NCBI GenBank assembly: GCA_019187085.1
Contig: JABARS010000012.1
Location: forward strand, 1 to 64,000
From: Pseudorhodoplanes sp.
GTDB lineage: Bacteria > Pseudomonadota > Alphaproteobacteria > Rhizobiales > Xanthobacteraceae
Direction of reading: 5' to 3'
Length of the DNA: 64,000 nt
In this document: piece after piece, positions 34,674-44,079 of the stretch
Position numbering within the stretch: position 1 is the first letter of the stretch
Layout of the letters: every line of letters starts with the position of its first letter
The notes under the pieces: model-generated
What the model was told of the DNA's origin: nothing
Databases searched by the model: none
Seen by the model: the letters and a program-made list of their open reading frames with translations, nothing else
Position numbers and translations under genes: made by a program

Positions 34674-36524
34674 GTGTATTTCCGGCGCAGGGGTTGCGTG
34701 GGCTTGGTCAAGCCGGTTCGTGAGTATATCGACAGTCTCGTTCATCAGTCGGCGCAGCAGGATGCGCTGCTGGCGGCGCGTCATCGCGCGTTCATCGGCC
34801 CGCGCCTGCTCGGCAGCCTGGTCGCGCTGGCCGCGTTCCCGGTCTATCTCATCATGCGCGGCGTTCCGAGCGCGCTGGAGATCGCGGTCTTCGCCTGGCT
34901 CATCGTCCCGATCCTGATCGCCTATTTCCTGTCGCGCACCGGCCGCTACGAGGGCGCGCATGTGCTGTCCTCGCTCTCGCTGACCGGTCTTGTCGCCGTC
35001 GTGGCCTGGGGCACCGGCGGGCTGTCCTCGTTTGCGGCGATCTGGCTGGTCGTGGTTCCGCTCGAAGCCGCGCTCTCGGCGTCGCGCCGGGTGGTGGCGC
35101 TCGCCTCCATGTTTGCACTCTCGGCGGCGGGCCTTCTCATGATCGGCGATATCGCCGACATTCTTCCGCCGAGCGGCTTCGATGCGGCGGAGACCGCGGA
35201 CCTTGCCGCGCTCGGCATCATCTCGGCCTCGCTCTATGCGACCGGTCTCGCGCTCGGCGCGGAATCGCTCGCGCGCACCAGCTTCTGGCTGCTCTATGCC
35301 GAAGAGGACCGCTATCGCCTGCTGGCGCGCAACATGACCGACGTCATCACGCGCCACGGCGCGCAGGGCGCGGTGCTGTTCGTATCGCCGGCCGCCGAAT
35401 CCCTGTTCGGGACGGGGGCGAACGACCTGCTCGGCCACGGGCTGTTCGACCGCGTCCATGTCGCCGACCGCCCGGCCTATCTGACCGCGCTCGCCGACGC
35501 CGCGACGGGCGGGGCGGTGCAGTCGGTGGAGTTCCGCGTGCGCCGCCGGAGCGAGGAGCATGCCGGCGGCGGGCAATTCATCTGGGTAGAAATGCGCTGC
35601 CGCCCGTTCGACCAGCCGGTGATCGACCGCCGCTCGCGGCGCGAGCGCGAAGTGGTCGCGGTGATGCGCGACGTGACCGAGCGCAAGGAGCAGGAGGAGG
35701 CGCTGGAACAGGCGCGCTCCGAATCCGAGCGCGCGAACGCGGCCAAGACGCGCTTCCTCGCCACCATGAGCCACGAACTGCGCACGCCGCTCAACGCCAT
35801 CATCGGCTTCTCGGAGATGCTGACGAACGAGGTGGCGATGCGCATCGACGCCGACCGCCGCCGCGACTACGCCACCCTGATCAACGAGTCCGGCCATCAC
35901 CTGCTGGCGGTGGTCAACGGCATCCTCGACATGTCGAAGATGGAGACCGGCGATTTCGAGATCACGCCGGAGCCGTTCGCCGTGCAGGATGTGATCCGCA
36001 ATTGCTGCGACCTGCTGGCGCTGAAGGCGCGCGAATCCGGCGTCACGCTCGTCAACGGCGCGGACGACGATCTGCCGGACCTCGTCGCCGACAAGCGCGC
36101 GGTCAAGCAGGTCATGCTCAACCTGATCTCCAACGCCATCAAGTTCACTGACGAGGGCGGCGAGGTGACGGTGAGCGCGCGCCACAACAGCGGCGGCCTT
36201 GCGATCGTGGTTGCCGACAACGGCATCGGCATCAGCGAGAACGACCTGCCGCATGTCGGCAATCCGTTCTTCCAGGCGCGCTCGGGGCACAATCGCCGCC
36301 ACGACGGCACCGGTCTCGGCCTGTCGATCGTCAAGGGCCTGGTCGGGCTGCACGGAGGCGATCTCGAAGTGAAGAGCACGCTCGGCGTCGGCACGCGGAT
36401 CACAGTCCGGCTGCCGTTCGATTGCGAACGCCCCGCCCCGGCGGCCGCCCCCTCGAAAGTGACGCACGGATCGTTCGGCAGCGAACCCTCCGTCGCCTCC
36501 GGCCCGGTGAAGAAAAGTGCGTAA
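34674..36524 (+). CDS. PAS domain sensor histidine kinase (DivJ-like)
   Basis: 616 residues. About six membrane helices occupy residues 40-200. A PAS domain follows (about 220-345, from LLARNMTDVITRHG), then HisKA with phospho-acceptor His367 (SHELRTPLNAIIGFSEML). The HATPase domain has its N box (LNLISNAIKFT), G1 (VADNGIGIS) and G2 (GTGLGLSIVKGL). No receiver domain is fused. The membrane-PAS-kinase layout matches DivJ-type cell-cycle kinases of Hyphomicrobiales. The GTG at 34674 follows a GGGAGGT site; a GTG at 34698 is an alternative. It overlaps the next gene by 8 bp. Confidence 0.87.
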   Translation: MYFRRRGCVGLVKPVREYIDSLVHQSAQQDALLAARHRAFIGPRLLGSLVALAAFPVYLIMRGVPSALEIAVFAWLIVPILIAYFLSRTGRYEGAHVLSSLSLTGLVAVVAWGTGGLSSFAAIWLVVVPLEAALSASRRVVALASMFALSAAGLLMIGDIADILPPSGFDAAETADLAALGIISASLYATGLALGAESLARTSFWLLYAEEDRYRLLARNMTDVITRHGAQGAVLFVSPAAESLFGTGANDLLGHGLFDRVHVADRPAYLTALADAATGGAVQSVEFRVRRRSEEHAGGGQFIWVEMRCRPFDQPVIDRRSRREREVVAVMRDVTERKEQEEALEQARSESERANAAKTRFLATMSHELRTPLNAIIGFSEMLTNEVAMRIDADRRRDYATLINESGHHLLAVVNGILDMSKMETGDFEITPEPFAVQDVIRNCCDLLALKARESGVTLVNGADDDLPDLVADKRAVKQVMLNLISNAIKFTDEGGEVTVSARHNSGGLAIVVADNGIGISENDLPHVGNPFFQARSGHNRRHDGTGLGLSIVKGLVGLHGGDLEVKSTLGVGTRITVRLPFDCERPAPAAAPSKVTHGSFGSEPSVASGPVKKSA

Positions 36525-37131
36525 GCCTCGCGCCCGCATCGAGCCCGCATTCGCAGGGATGTCCTTCCGGGAAATCGCCGACGACGGATCGCCGCGCGGC
36601 GCGCGCCGCGCCGACATGATTGCCGGCGCGTTCGCGCTGCTTGCCGCCGGGGCGATCGCGGTCAATGCGCTCTATCTGCAGAAGGGCCGCCATCCGGCGC
36701 CGATCTTCCAGAGCGCGGCGGCGTCGGCTGCGAAGGCGCAGCCGGCCGAGCCGAAGCCGCCGGCTGCGGTCGAGCGCCGTGAAGCGGTGGCGTTGCCGCG
36801 TCCGCGCCCGCAGGACGCCATCGCCGCAAGGCCCGAGCCGATGCCGGTTCCGCGTCCGCTCAGGAACGAGCCCGCGCCGGCGCCCGACGTTCCGCGTCCG
36901 CCCGATCCGATCGGCGAGATGATCGCGCCGCCGGCGAAGCGCGTCAGCGCCGTCCAGCGCGTTCTGTCCGACTACGGCTATGGCCAGCTCAACCCCACCG
37001 GCGTCGTCGACCGCGACACCGAGGAAGCGATCGGCCGGTTCGAGCGCGCGCGCAGGCTGCCGGTCACGCGCCAGATCACGCCGGTTCTGCTCCGCGAACT
37101 CGCCGTGCTCGCCGGCCGCCCGATCGAGTGA
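36517..37131 (+). CDS. Membrane-anchored peptidoglycan-binding domain protein
   Basis: 204 residues. One membrane helix (AGAFALLAAGAIAVNALYL, about residues 36-55) is followed by a Pro/Arg/Ala-rich linker and a C-terminal PG_binding_1 domain (VQRVLSDYGYGQLNPTGVVDRDTEEAIGRFE). The topology places the domain in the periplasm. The GTG start overlaps the kinase stop by 8 bp, so the two genes are co-translated. A wall-binding partner of the sensor kinase is an attractive but unproven idea. Confidence 0.85.
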   Translation: MRKPRARIEPAFAGMSFREIADDGSPRGARRADMIAGAFALLAAGAIAVNALYLQKGRHPAPIFQSAAASAAKAQPAEPKPPAAVERREAVALPRPRPQDAIAARPEPMPVPRPLRNEPAPAPDVPRPPDPIGEMIAPPAKRVSAVQRVLSDYGYGQLNPTGVVDRDTEEAIGRFERARRLPVTRQITPVLLRELAVLAGRPIE

Positions 37132-37203
37132 TCGGCATCGTCGCAATTTGCAGCGCCCGCATTTCCGCGCCATAGCTTTCGCCGGTGGAGGCGGGTCGCG
37201 GCC

Positions 37204-37551
37204 GTGCGTCTGAAATCGGGCATCTGGGTATCGGCTTATCTGCGCCGCTGCGCGGTGGAGGGCGCCTACGCCGTGGTCCGGCGCCGCGGTGCCGAGGAAG
37301 CCGGCGCGATCTTCGTGAAGATCGACCGCCTCGACGGCACGTCCGATCTGTTCGGGCCGGCGCCGCAAAGCGAATTCGAGGAGGCGCATCCGGTTGCGCG
37401 CGCCTTCGTCGCCTGCCTGAAGGCGCAGCCGGCGCCGGATGCGGATGTCGAGGCCTATCTTGCGCGGCAGATCCGCTTCGATCCCGATCTGTGGATCGTG
37501 GAGGTCGAGGACCGTGCCGGCCGGCACTTCCTCGATCAGGTCGTCCGTTAG
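37204..37551 (+). CDS. DUF1491 family protein
   Basis: 115 residues from a GTG start. RLKSGIWVSAYLRRCAVEGAYAVVRRRGAEEAGAIFVKI and the C-terminal FDPDLWIVEVEDRAGRHFL are the two conserved DUF1491 blocks. Soluble, no signal. It is common in Hyphomicrobiales, often near peptidoglycan-binding and kinase genes as here. Function unknown. Confidence 0.88.
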   Translation: MRLKSGIWVSAYLRRCAVEGAYAVVRRRGAEEAGAIFVKIDRLDGTSDLFGPAPQSEFEEAHPVARAFVACLKAQPAPDADVEAYLARQIRFDPDLWIVEVEDRAGRHFLDQVVR

Positions 37552-37562
37552 AGCGTCTGCGA

Positions 37563-38579
37563 CTACGGCGCCGCCGTGCGCCGCGCCTGCGAGGCGGCGG
37601 GCGCGCTGTCGGCGCGGACCGCGTGGGGGGCGTTGCGCCGTTCGCGCGCCGTGGCGTCCGCGACGAGCGGCTGATGCGGACCGGAGCGGGATGCGGGCCG
37701 GTCGGCGGCGGGTTCGCGCCAGATCGCCAGCATGCGGCGCGCGGCTTCCTCACCGATCTCCTCGTGCAGCGCGGTCAGCTCGTATACGCGTTGCACCGAC
37801 TGCCCGACCGCAGGATTGAGAACGAGGAGAATGCGCTGGAGGATTTCGGGCGCCATGGCGAGAACCTTGCCGGCGACGACCAGCGGCTCGCCGAGCGGAT
37901 CCCAGACGATGCGGGCGGCCTGAACGCGCGACAGACCAAGATGCGTTGCGACGCTCGCGGTGAATTCGCCCGTGTTGCGCATGAGGGCGGCCTGTTCCAG
38001 CGCCAGCACCAGCGGCTGCGCGACATGCGCAGGCAGAGGCGGCACCGGCGGCACCGGCACGCAATCCATCGTGAGCAGGATCAGACGCCGCTCCAGCGCA
38101 TCGGCGGCAAAGAAGAGCTCGCTCAGCGTCGCCGAGGCGACGTCCGGTTGAAGCGGCGCCGCAGGCTGGGCCGCAGCGCCGACGAGCGGACTGAACTCCG
38201 CGCGGGCGGCGACGAGCGCGGCATGGGCGGGCCCCATTTCCTCGGCGATCGCGACCAGCTCGTCGAGCGCGAGCAGGTTCGAGCCGGTCAGGATCGGCGC
38301 GGCGACCTCGGGCAGGTCGCGGACGAGCCGCTGCACGATCGCAGCCGGCGCGCCGGCGAACGATGCCAGCCGGGCGGCGAAGGCCGCGCGCGCCTGCGGC
38401 TCGACCACCGCGAGCAGCCGCGTGGCCAGTTCGACAAAGTGGCGTTCCTCGTCCTCGCTGTGCACCGGCTTCTGGACATAGAGGTCGGCAAGCACGCGCA
38501 GCAGGTTCGGCCGGATATCGGCGCCGCGGGCGGTCAGGCCGGCCAGGCTGTCCGGAGGAAGGGCGATCGGGGGGTGCAC
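37563..38579 (-). CDS. DUF2336 domain-containing protein (copy 1)
   Basis: 338 residues from a GTG start. It is helical throughout, with HEAT-like repeats: LLRVLADLYVQKP, HFVELATRLLAVVEPQARAAFAARLASF, IVQRLVRDLPEVAAPIL. The C-terminal 70 residues are Arg/Ala/Pro-rich and probably disordered. DUF2336 proteins are alphaproteobacterial and of unknown role. A second, divergent copy lies at 45524-46630 inside the GTA region. Convergent with DUF1491. Confidence 0.85.
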   Translation of the reverse strand: MHPPIALPPDSLAGLTARGADIRPNLLRVLADLYVQKPVHSEDEERHFVELATRLLAVVEPQARAAFAARLASFAGAPAAIVQRLVRDLPEVAAPILTGSNLLALDELVAIAEEMGPAHAALVAARAEFSPLVGAAAQPAAPLQPDVASATLSELFFAADALERRLILLTMDCVPVPPVPPLPAHVAQPLVLALEQAALMRNTGEFTASVATHLGLSRVQAARIVWDPLGEPLVVAGKVLAMAPEILQRILLVLNPAVGQSVQRVYELTALHEEIGEEAARRMLAIWREPAADRPASRSGPHQPLVADATARERRNAPHAVRADSAPAASQARRTAAP

Positions 38580-38619
38580 GGTGGCGTCCTTGCGTCGGGA
38601 TCAAGCTAGCCCGCGGCCG

Positions 38620-38634
38620 TTAGCGGACCGTTAA
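38620..38634 (+). promoter_or_regulatory. CtrA-like box TTAG-N7-TTAA between divergent genes
   Basis: TTAG (38620-38623), a 7-bp spacer and TTAA (38631-38634), continuing as TTAACC, which is the strong CtrA half-site. It lies 41 bp upstream of the DUF2336 start and about 95 bp before the small plus-strand gene. It is the same pattern as the box before the histidine kinase. Confidence 0.45.
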
Positions 38635-38728
38635 CCTTGAGCGCCTCTTAATTGGCGGCGGAATCGCGACCGGTATCGGAAGCGGCCGCGCGGCGGCCAA
38701 GACGAGGACGAAGAGGCGAGGGACGAAC

Positions 38729-38923
38729 ATGGGAATCGTGATCGAGTTCCCGACGTGGCAGCGGATCTCCGACACAACATCGCCGGCGGTCGGGACCGGC
38801 GAGGTCGTCATTCTTCCGGTCATCCGGATCGACCGCTCGCCGGACGCGCCGACCGACGGCCTGGAATCGAACGCGCCGGCTTCCGGCACGCGCAAGCGTC
38901 GCCGCCGCGCGTCGCGCTCGTAA
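38729..38923 (+). CDS. Small hypothetical protein with basic C-terminus
   Basis: 64 residues. The start MGIVIEFPTWQRISD follows a GAGGGA site at good spacing. The middle (EVVILPVIRIDRS) is beta-like, and the end is strongly basic (GTRKRRRRASRS). The shape suggests a small nucleic-acid- or membrane-surface-binding protein, but there is no recognised domain. It lies 53 bp before the lipoprotein gene and may share its transcript. Confidence 0.6.
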   Translation: MGIVIEFPTWQRISDTTSPAVGTGEVVILPVIRIDRSPDAPTDGLESNAPASGTRKRRRRASRS

Positions 38924-38976
38924 GCGACCGCCCGCGATCCGGCATCAGGAGGACGGCGTCACCGCCGCAGACATCC

Positions 38977-39714
38977 GTGATCCTCGGCACGCCCCGCCGC
39001 AGAAGCCGCATCGCCCTCTGCATTCCGCTGATCGGATGTCTCAACGGCGATTTCGGCCGCGTCCGGCAGTCCCTAGTCATCGACGACATTCACGGCTGGG
39101 TTGGCCGCGAGGCGCTGGCGCGCAACGGCATCCCGGAATCCGAATTCCGCCTCACCGACGAAGAGCGGCTGCTGCGCGATCTCGCCTATCCGCTGATCGA
39201 GCCGCCCTATGACCGCCAGCGTTGGTTCGCGGTGCTCAGCGAATACGGGTTGAGCCAGATTTTTCTCGAACGCTGGTACAGTTTCGACCCGGGCGATTAT
39301 GCCGAGGAACTGCTGACGCAGGAAACCCGCTCGGCCAGCACGCTCTATGTGCGGCTGACCGACGACATCCGCAACGACATCGTGCGCATCGGCCCGTTCG
39401 CCGACATCGCCCGCCGGGTGCTCGACCTCGACGCCAAGCGCGAAAAGAGCCTCGCCTTCGTTTCGGTGCTCTCGCCGGAGGAATTGCTCGACGCCCGGCG
39501 GCGCATGATCGAGAACAAGCTGATCATCGGCTGGGTGCACCGTTCGCTGCTCGACCGCGCGAAAGCCTATCACTTCACGCTCGAGCGCCTCGTCATCTCC
39601 ACGCCCTCGGGCTTGGCGGTGGAGGCCGAGCGGCAATGGACGTTGCTGAAGACGCGGATCGCGCAGGTGCAGCTCGTGCCGGCGCCGCCGATCGCGGCGG
39701 TCGTGCGCAAATAA
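38977..39714 (+). CDS. Putative lipoprotein of unknown function
   Basis: About 245 residues. Starting at the GTG at 38977, the N-terminus is a compact lipoprotein signal: RRRSR basic region, hydrophobic IALCIP, then the lipobox LIGC, with the Cys about residue 20. The longer frame to 38755 overlaps the previous gene and has random-looking sequence. The mature part is mostly helical with a conserved-looking core (LVIDDIHGWVGREALARNG, PYDRQRWFAVLSEYGL, LTDDIRNDIVRIGPFADIARRVLDLD). No domain was recognised. Probably outer- or inner-membrane anchored. Confidence 0.68.
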   Translation: MILGTPRRRSRIALCIPLIGCLNGDFGRVRQSLVIDDIHGWVGREALARNGIPESEFRLTDEERLLRDLAYPLIEPPYDRQRWFAVLSEYGLSQIFLERWYSFDPGDYAEELLTQETRSASTLYVRLTDDIRNDIVRIGPFADIARRVLDLDAKREKSLAFVSVLSPEELLDARRRMIENKLIIGWVHRSLLDRAKAYHFTLERLVISTPSGLAVEAERQWTLLKTRIAQVQLVPAPPIAAVVRK

Positions 39715-39720
39715 ACCCGA

Positions 39721-40269
39721 TCAGCCCGCCGTTTTCGTGCAGCGCGCGTTGCCGAGCGCATTGCGCGCGAGCGGCGCGGCGCCGGGCTCCGGCACGAGCG
39801 CGCGCAGCACGATCAGCCCGGTCATGGTCGGAGCTTCCACGATCAGCCGGTCGGCGGCGGTGGTTTCCTCGTTGTCGGGCAAAAGCGCGCGCTGGGCCGC
39901 GGTCATCAGGTCGAGCTCGATGACGCGCCGTCCGGCGGCGCGGTCGTTGATGGCGTAATAGGCGATGCCGTTGCGCGTGTAGAACGAAACCGACGTATAG
40001 GCCGGGCTGACCGGGGTGGTCAGCTTGAGCGCGCCGTCGGACAGGTCGTAGCGGCACACCGCGGTCACGAAGGCCGGATCCATGAACGGCAGCAGGGATT
40101 TTTCGGCCGAGGGATCGGGCAGGGCGACGACCGAATTGACCGGCGCGACGGCGGCGATGCGCGAATAGGCGTCCTGCGTGGCGGTGCGCGGCACGATCAG
40201 CACGCTCGCCAGGTGCACGATCCCCCCGAGGATCACCCCGCCCCACAGCCAGAGCAGCCAGCGGATCAT
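39721..40269 (-). CDS. DUF1254 domain-containing membrane protein
   Basis: 182 residues with an N-terminal helix (WLLWLWGGVILGGIVHLASVL) and a beta-rich DUF1254 domain (YTSVSFYTRNGIAYYAINDR, IVEAPTMTGLIVLRALVP). In many bacteria DUF1254 and DUF1214 are parts of one larger protein; here they are two short genes joined by an ATGA overlap (40266-40269). Extracytoplasmic by topology. Function unknown. Confidence 0.85.
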   Translation of the reverse strand: MIRWLLWLWGGVILGGIVHLASVLIVPRTATQDAYSRIAAVAPVNSVVALPDPSAEKSLLPFMDPAFVTAVCRYDLSDGALKLTTPVSPAYTSVSFYTRNGIAYYAINDRAAGRRVIELDLMTAAQRALLPDNEETTAADRLIVEAPTMTGLIVLRALVPEPGAAPLARNALGNARCTKTAG

Positions 40270-40844
40270 GAGCAGCGCCCCCGTTTGATGGCCGGCATCG
40301 GCGTCTCGCGTCCGGTGCGGGTGGCGACGCCGACCGGGGTGTCATAGAGGCGGAAGACGAGCGTGTAGCGCTCGATGCCGCCGGACGGCAGCCAGTTGCC
40401 TGCGCGTGCGCGCGGCGCGATCGCGATCTCGAAACTGCCGTCGGGCCGGCGCACGATTTCCTGGCTGGTGAAGCCGTGGCGGTTGAGCGCATTGCCCATC
40501 AGGCGGCCTTCGGGATCGTAGAGCGTCAGCGTCCAGTAGCGCGCCTGCGGCGTGGTGCCGGCGACGGTGACGTCGCAGCGCCCGTCGAGAAGCTCACCGC
40601 CGTCGTCGGCATTGGCGAAGAAGGCGACGCCGTCGCCAAGACCGATCGGCAGCGCGCCGCTGCGGGAAATGGTGGCGCGTGCATAGGGGTCGATATCGAC
40701 CGAGCCGGTCTTCGGCCAGGCGGTCCAGGCGCCGATGGTGAAAGAGCCGAACGCCGTGCCGCGCGACAACGTGAGCAGGGTCGTGCCGAGCCCGACCAGG
40801 GCGGCGACGGCAAAGGCGAGGAGCAGGCCGGCGAGGAGGCGCAC
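40266..40844 (-). CDS. DUF1214 domain-containing membrane protein
   Basis: 192 residues with one N-terminal helix (LLAGLLLAFAVAALVGLGTTLL) and a DUF1214 domain (CDVTVAGTTPQARYWTLTLYDPEGRLM, GNWLPSG, YTLVFRLYDTP). It is translated first and coupled by ATGA to the DUF1254 gene. The pair presumably forms a membrane-anchored envelope complex; this is inference from domain pairing. Confidence 0.85.
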   Translation of the reverse strand: MRLLAGLLLAFAVAALVGLGTTLLTLSRGTAFGSFTIGAWTAWPKTGSVDIDPYARATISRSGALPIGLGDGVAFFANADDGGELLDGRCDVTVAGTTPQARYWTLTLYDPEGRLMGNALNRHGFTSQEIVRRPDGSFEIAIAPRARAGNWLPSGGIERYTLVFRLYDTPVGVATRTGRETPMPAIKRGRCS

Positions 40845-40912
40845 TTTCGATCCCGTTGATCAGGCCGGTCGGCGACCGAAGGTCATCGGCATGGAGGGTC
40901 TTGTCCGCACGT

Positions 40913-43156
40913 TCAGTTGCCGCGCACGGTTCGCACCGGCGCGCCCTCGGAGGCCGCGATCGTTTTGTCCGGCGCCGGCGCGACATTGAGCCCGGTGGTG
41001 CGGTCGGTCGCGGGCGGCGTCCTGGCCATGGCGCGGGAGGCGTCTTCCAGCATGCGCTCGATGCGCACGAGGATGGCGGCGCCCTTGCTGGTCAGGAGCG
41101 CGGGCGGGGGCACGTAATCGGGCGACTTGACGTTGGCTGCGACTTCGCCGCCGACCGAAGGCCCGGACGGCTTCACGCCCGGGATCGGCTTGATGTCGAG
41201 CCCCTGATGCGCATAGGCCATGATCTGCTGCCAGACCATCGCCGGCAGCGAGCCGCCGGTCATGCGGTTGGTGGGCGCATAGTCGTCGTTGCCGGCCCAG
41301 ATGCCGGCCGACATGTTGCCGGTATAGCCGACGAACCAGGCGTCGCGGTAGGCATTGGTGGTGCCGGTCTTGCCGGCGGCCTTCACGCCCGGGATCTGCG
41401 CGCGGCGGCCGGTGCCGGCTTCCACGACCTGGTTCATGATCACGTTCATGTCGCCTGCGACCTTCGGGCTCATGACCTGCACCGGCTTCTTGCCGTCGCG
41501 GTCGAAGCGCCAGATCACCTCGCCGGTCGAGCTGCGCACCTCGATCGCCGCATGCGGCACGATCGCGCGCCCGCCGTTCGGGAAGGTCGCGTAGGCGCCG
41601 GTATGGTCGAGCACCGTGACTTCGGCGGCGCCGATCGGCAGCGACGGCGTGTCGGTGAGCGGCGTGCGCAGGCCCATGCGGCGCGCCAGATCGACGATCT
41701 TGTTGCGGCCGGTGCGCGGATTGCCGTTGCCGATAGTGATCGAGAGCTTGACCGCGATGGTGTTGATCGAACGCACGAGCGCGGTGGTGAACGACATCGC
41801 GCCGGAATAGCCGCCCGAATAATTGTGCGGGCACCAGTTGCCGATACAGACGGGTCCGTCGACCACCGTCGAATCCGGCTTCAGCAGGCCGCTTTCGAGG
41901 GCTGCGGCATAGACATAGGGCTTGAACGAGGAGCCCGGCTGACGCAATGCGTCGGTCGCGCGGTTGAACTGGCTCGTGCCGTAATCGCGGCCGCCGACCA
42001 TCGCGCGCACGGTGCCGTCATTGTCCATCACCACCGCGGCGATCTGGCGCGCCTTGTAGACCGGACCGTACTGGCGCAGCAGGTTCTCCACCACGTTCTC
42101 GGCGTGCCGCTGCAGGTTGGAATCGAGGCCGGTGCGCACGATGAAGACGCGCTCGACGATATGCTTGGGGAACGTGTCGACGAGCTTGCGCATGTCTTCG
42201 AACGCCCAGTCGAGATAATAGTTGGGCAGGCGTTCGTCGCGCCGGTCGATGGCGTTGGCCGGGTTGCGGCGGGCGCCGAACACCTGGCCTTCCGTCATCA
42301 TGCCGGCCTCGACCAGATTATCGAGCACGACGTTGGCGCGCGCGCGCGCGGCCGGCAGGTTGATGTGCGGGGCGAAGCGGGTCGGCGCCTTGAACAGGCC
42401 GGCCAGCATCGCCGACTCGGCGAGGTTCACGTCGCGCGCCGACTTGGCGAAGTAATACTGGGCGGCGGCGTCGACGCCGAACGTGCCGCCGCCGAGATAG
42501 GCGCGGTCGAGATAGAGCTTGAGGATTTCGTTCTTGGTGAGCCGCGTCTCGATAAAGAGCGCAAGGAAGGCTTCCTTGACCTTGCGCTCGATGGTGCGCT
42601 CGTTGGACAGGAACAGGTTCTTGGCGAGCTGCTGGGTGATGGAGGAGCCGCCCTGCACGACGCCGCCGGCGCGCGCATTGGTCAGCAGCGCGCGGAAGGT
42701 GCCGGCAATGTCGATGCCGAAATGGTCGAAAAACCGCCGGTCTTCGGTCGCCAGCACCGCCTTGATGAGATGGTCGGGAAACTGGTCGAGCGGGATCGCG
42801 TCATTGTGCTTGATGCCGCGCGAGCCGATCTCGTTGCCGTAGCGGTCGAGGAAGGTGACCGCCAGTTCCGACTTCTTCAGCCAGTCCTCGTCCGAGGTCT
42901 CGCGAAAGGCCGGGATGGCGAGGGCGAGCATCAGCACGAGCCCGCCGGTGCCGAGCGTCGCGGCTTCCGAGACCGGCTCCACCAGGAGCCAGCGCCGCCA
43001 GCCCGCGACATAGAAGCCGTCCATATAGGCGGTGAAGCGCTCGAACAGCTCGCGCGCCCAGCGGCCGGCATGGAACAGCCCGGAATCGATGCGGGCATCG
43101 AGATCGAGGAAAAAGCGCCGCAGGCGCTCCTTCAGGCTGATGGATGGCTCGTCCAC
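40913..43156 (-). CDS. Penicillin-binding protein 1A (bifunctional transglycosylase/transpeptidase)
   Basis: 747 residues. It has a cytoplasmic N-terminus, one membrane helix (about 66-85), a GT51 glycosyltransferase domain with catalytic Glu138 in ATEDRRFFDHFGID and GGSSITQQLAKN, then a transpeptidase domain. That domain has the SxxK serine in PGSSFKPYVYAA (about residue 407), SxN in RSINTIAVKL and KTGTTNAYRDAWFVGYT. It polymerises and cross-links peptidoglycan. GTG start. The C-terminal 80 residues are a Pro/Ala-rich tail. Class A PBPs of this family are often named mrcA or ponA; the exact symbol is left open. Confidence 0.94.
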   Translation of the reverse strand: MDEPSISLKERLRRFFLDLDARIDSGLFHAGRWARELFERFTAYMDGFYVAGWRRWLLVEPVSEAATLGTGGLVLMLALAIPAFRETSDEDWLKKSELAVTFLDRYGNEIGSRGIKHNDAIPLDQFPDHLIKAVLATEDRRFFDHFGIDIAGTFRALLTNARAGGVVQGGSSITQQLAKNLFLSNERTIERKVKEAFLALFIETRLTKNEILKLYLDRAYLGGGTFGVDAAAQYYFAKSARDVNLAESAMLAGLFKAPTRFAPHINLPAARARANVVLDNLVEAGMMTEGQVFGARRNPANAIDRRDERLPNYYLDWAFEDMRKLVDTFPKHIVERVFIVRTGLDSNLQRHAENVVENLLRQYGPVYKARQIAAVVMDNDGTVRAMVGGRDYGTSQFNRATDALRQPGSSFKPYVYAAALESGLLKPDSTVVDGPVCIGNWCPHNYSGGYSGAMSFTTALVRSINTIAVKLSITIGNGNPRTGRNKIVDLARRMGLRTPLTDTPSLPIGAAEVTVLDHTGAYATFPNGGRAIVPHAAIEVRSSTGEVIWRFDRDGKKPVQVMSPKVAGDMNVIMNQVVEAGTGRRAQIPGVKAAGKTGTTNAYRDAWFVGYTGNMSAGIWAGNDDYAPTNRMTGGSLPAMVWQQIMAYAHQGLDIKPIPGVKPSGPSVGGEVAANVKSPDYVPPPALLTSKGAAILVRIERMLEDASRAMARTPPATDRTTGLNVAPAPDKTIAASEGAPVRTVRGN

Positions 43157-43355
43157 GGGGCGAAAATCCTGACGGGCCGGCGGTTCCCGGCCAGAGCGGG
43201 GCGCAACGGCCTCGGAATTCCTTCTATAACATTCGCGCCGTACCGGCCACGGGCGCGCGTGTCTGTGATGAATCGTTTATCGGGATAAAAGGGGGCCAAA
43301 AGGCGGCTGCGGCCGACCAGGTCCTTCCAGCGCCCGACTGCCCGGAGCCCGTTTC

Positions 43356-43958
43356 TTGATTGCCAAACCGCCCCGCAAGCCCGCCTCCGCAGCCGCGTCA
43401 TCCGCGCCGGCGCCCCCCGCCGGGGCGGACGAGCGGCCCTTCTGGCAGCGCAAGACGCTGTCCGAAATGACCGACGCGGAATGGGAAAGCCTGTGCGACG
43501 GTTGCGGGCGCTGCTGCCTGAACAAGCTCGAGGACGAGGATACCGGACGCACGTTCTTCACCGACGTCGCCTGCCGGCTGCTCGACTGGAATACCTGCCG
43601 CTGCAAGGATTACCGGAACCGCCAGAAAAAGGTGCCCGATTGCGTGCGCCTGACCCCGCGCAACGTGCGCCGCATCGTCTGGCTGCCGCCGACCTGCGCC
43701 TACGACCTGCTGGCCAAGGGCCGCGACCTGTATTGGTGGCACCCGCTGGTCTCGGGCGATCCGGATACGGTGCACACGGCCGGTATTTCGGTACGCGGGC
43801 GCGTGCGCGCGGGCGAGGAGACGGTGCCCGACGAGGAACTGGAAAACTACATCGTGAGCTGGCCGGGGCAGGTTCCCCGCAGCGGCAGCAAGGCCGCCGC
43901 GCCGGGCCGCAAACCGGCCGCGGCGGCGCCGGCAAAAACACCGGTCAGGCGCTCCTGA
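43356..43958 (+). CDS. YcgN family cysteine cluster protein
   Basis: 200 residues from a TTG start; no ATG precedes the conserved region. The core [36 protein letters not shown] with its CxxCxxCC cluster, the later [16 protein letters not shown], and [20 protein letters not shown] are the YcgN/UPF0260 signature. The clustered Cys suggest an Fe-S or zinc site. N- and C-terminal 25-residue tails are Ala/Pro/Lys-rich additions. Function unknown. Confidence 0.88.
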   Translation: MIAKPPRKPASAAASSAPAPPAGADERPFWQRKTLSEMTDAEWESLCDGCGRCCLNKLEDEDTGRTFFTDVACRLLDWNTCRCKDYRNRQKKVPDCVRLTPRNVRRIVWLPPTCAYDLLAKGRDLYWWHPLVSGDPDTVHTAGISVRGRVRAGEETVPDEELENYIVSWPGQVPRSGSKAAAPGRKPAAAAPAKTPVRRS

Positions 43959-44002
43959 GCGTCGTTTTCCTCCGAACGACATGCAGGAAGTCCAATAAAA
44001 CG

Positions 44003-44030
44003 TGCATGCAGCGCGCTTTGTGGGTATAAG
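44003..44030 (+). promoter_or_regulatory. Candidate vapBC promoter with TGCATGCA palindrome
   Basis: The perfect palindrome TGCATGCA (44003-44010) lies 14 bp before a -10-like TATAAG (44025-44030). A related ACATGCAGG lies 20 bp further upstream. The position before the antitoxin gene suggests an antitoxin-binding operator; the -35 box is weak. Confidence 0.45.
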
Positions 44031-44079
44031 GAAGAAAAATAGGAAGAAGGAAGAAACCGCAGCGCGGCCGGAGCCTGCC

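Noticed and set aside
34320..36665. 781-codon minus-strand frame over the histidine kinase
   Set aside because: Shadow of the kinase gene; no recognisable domain.
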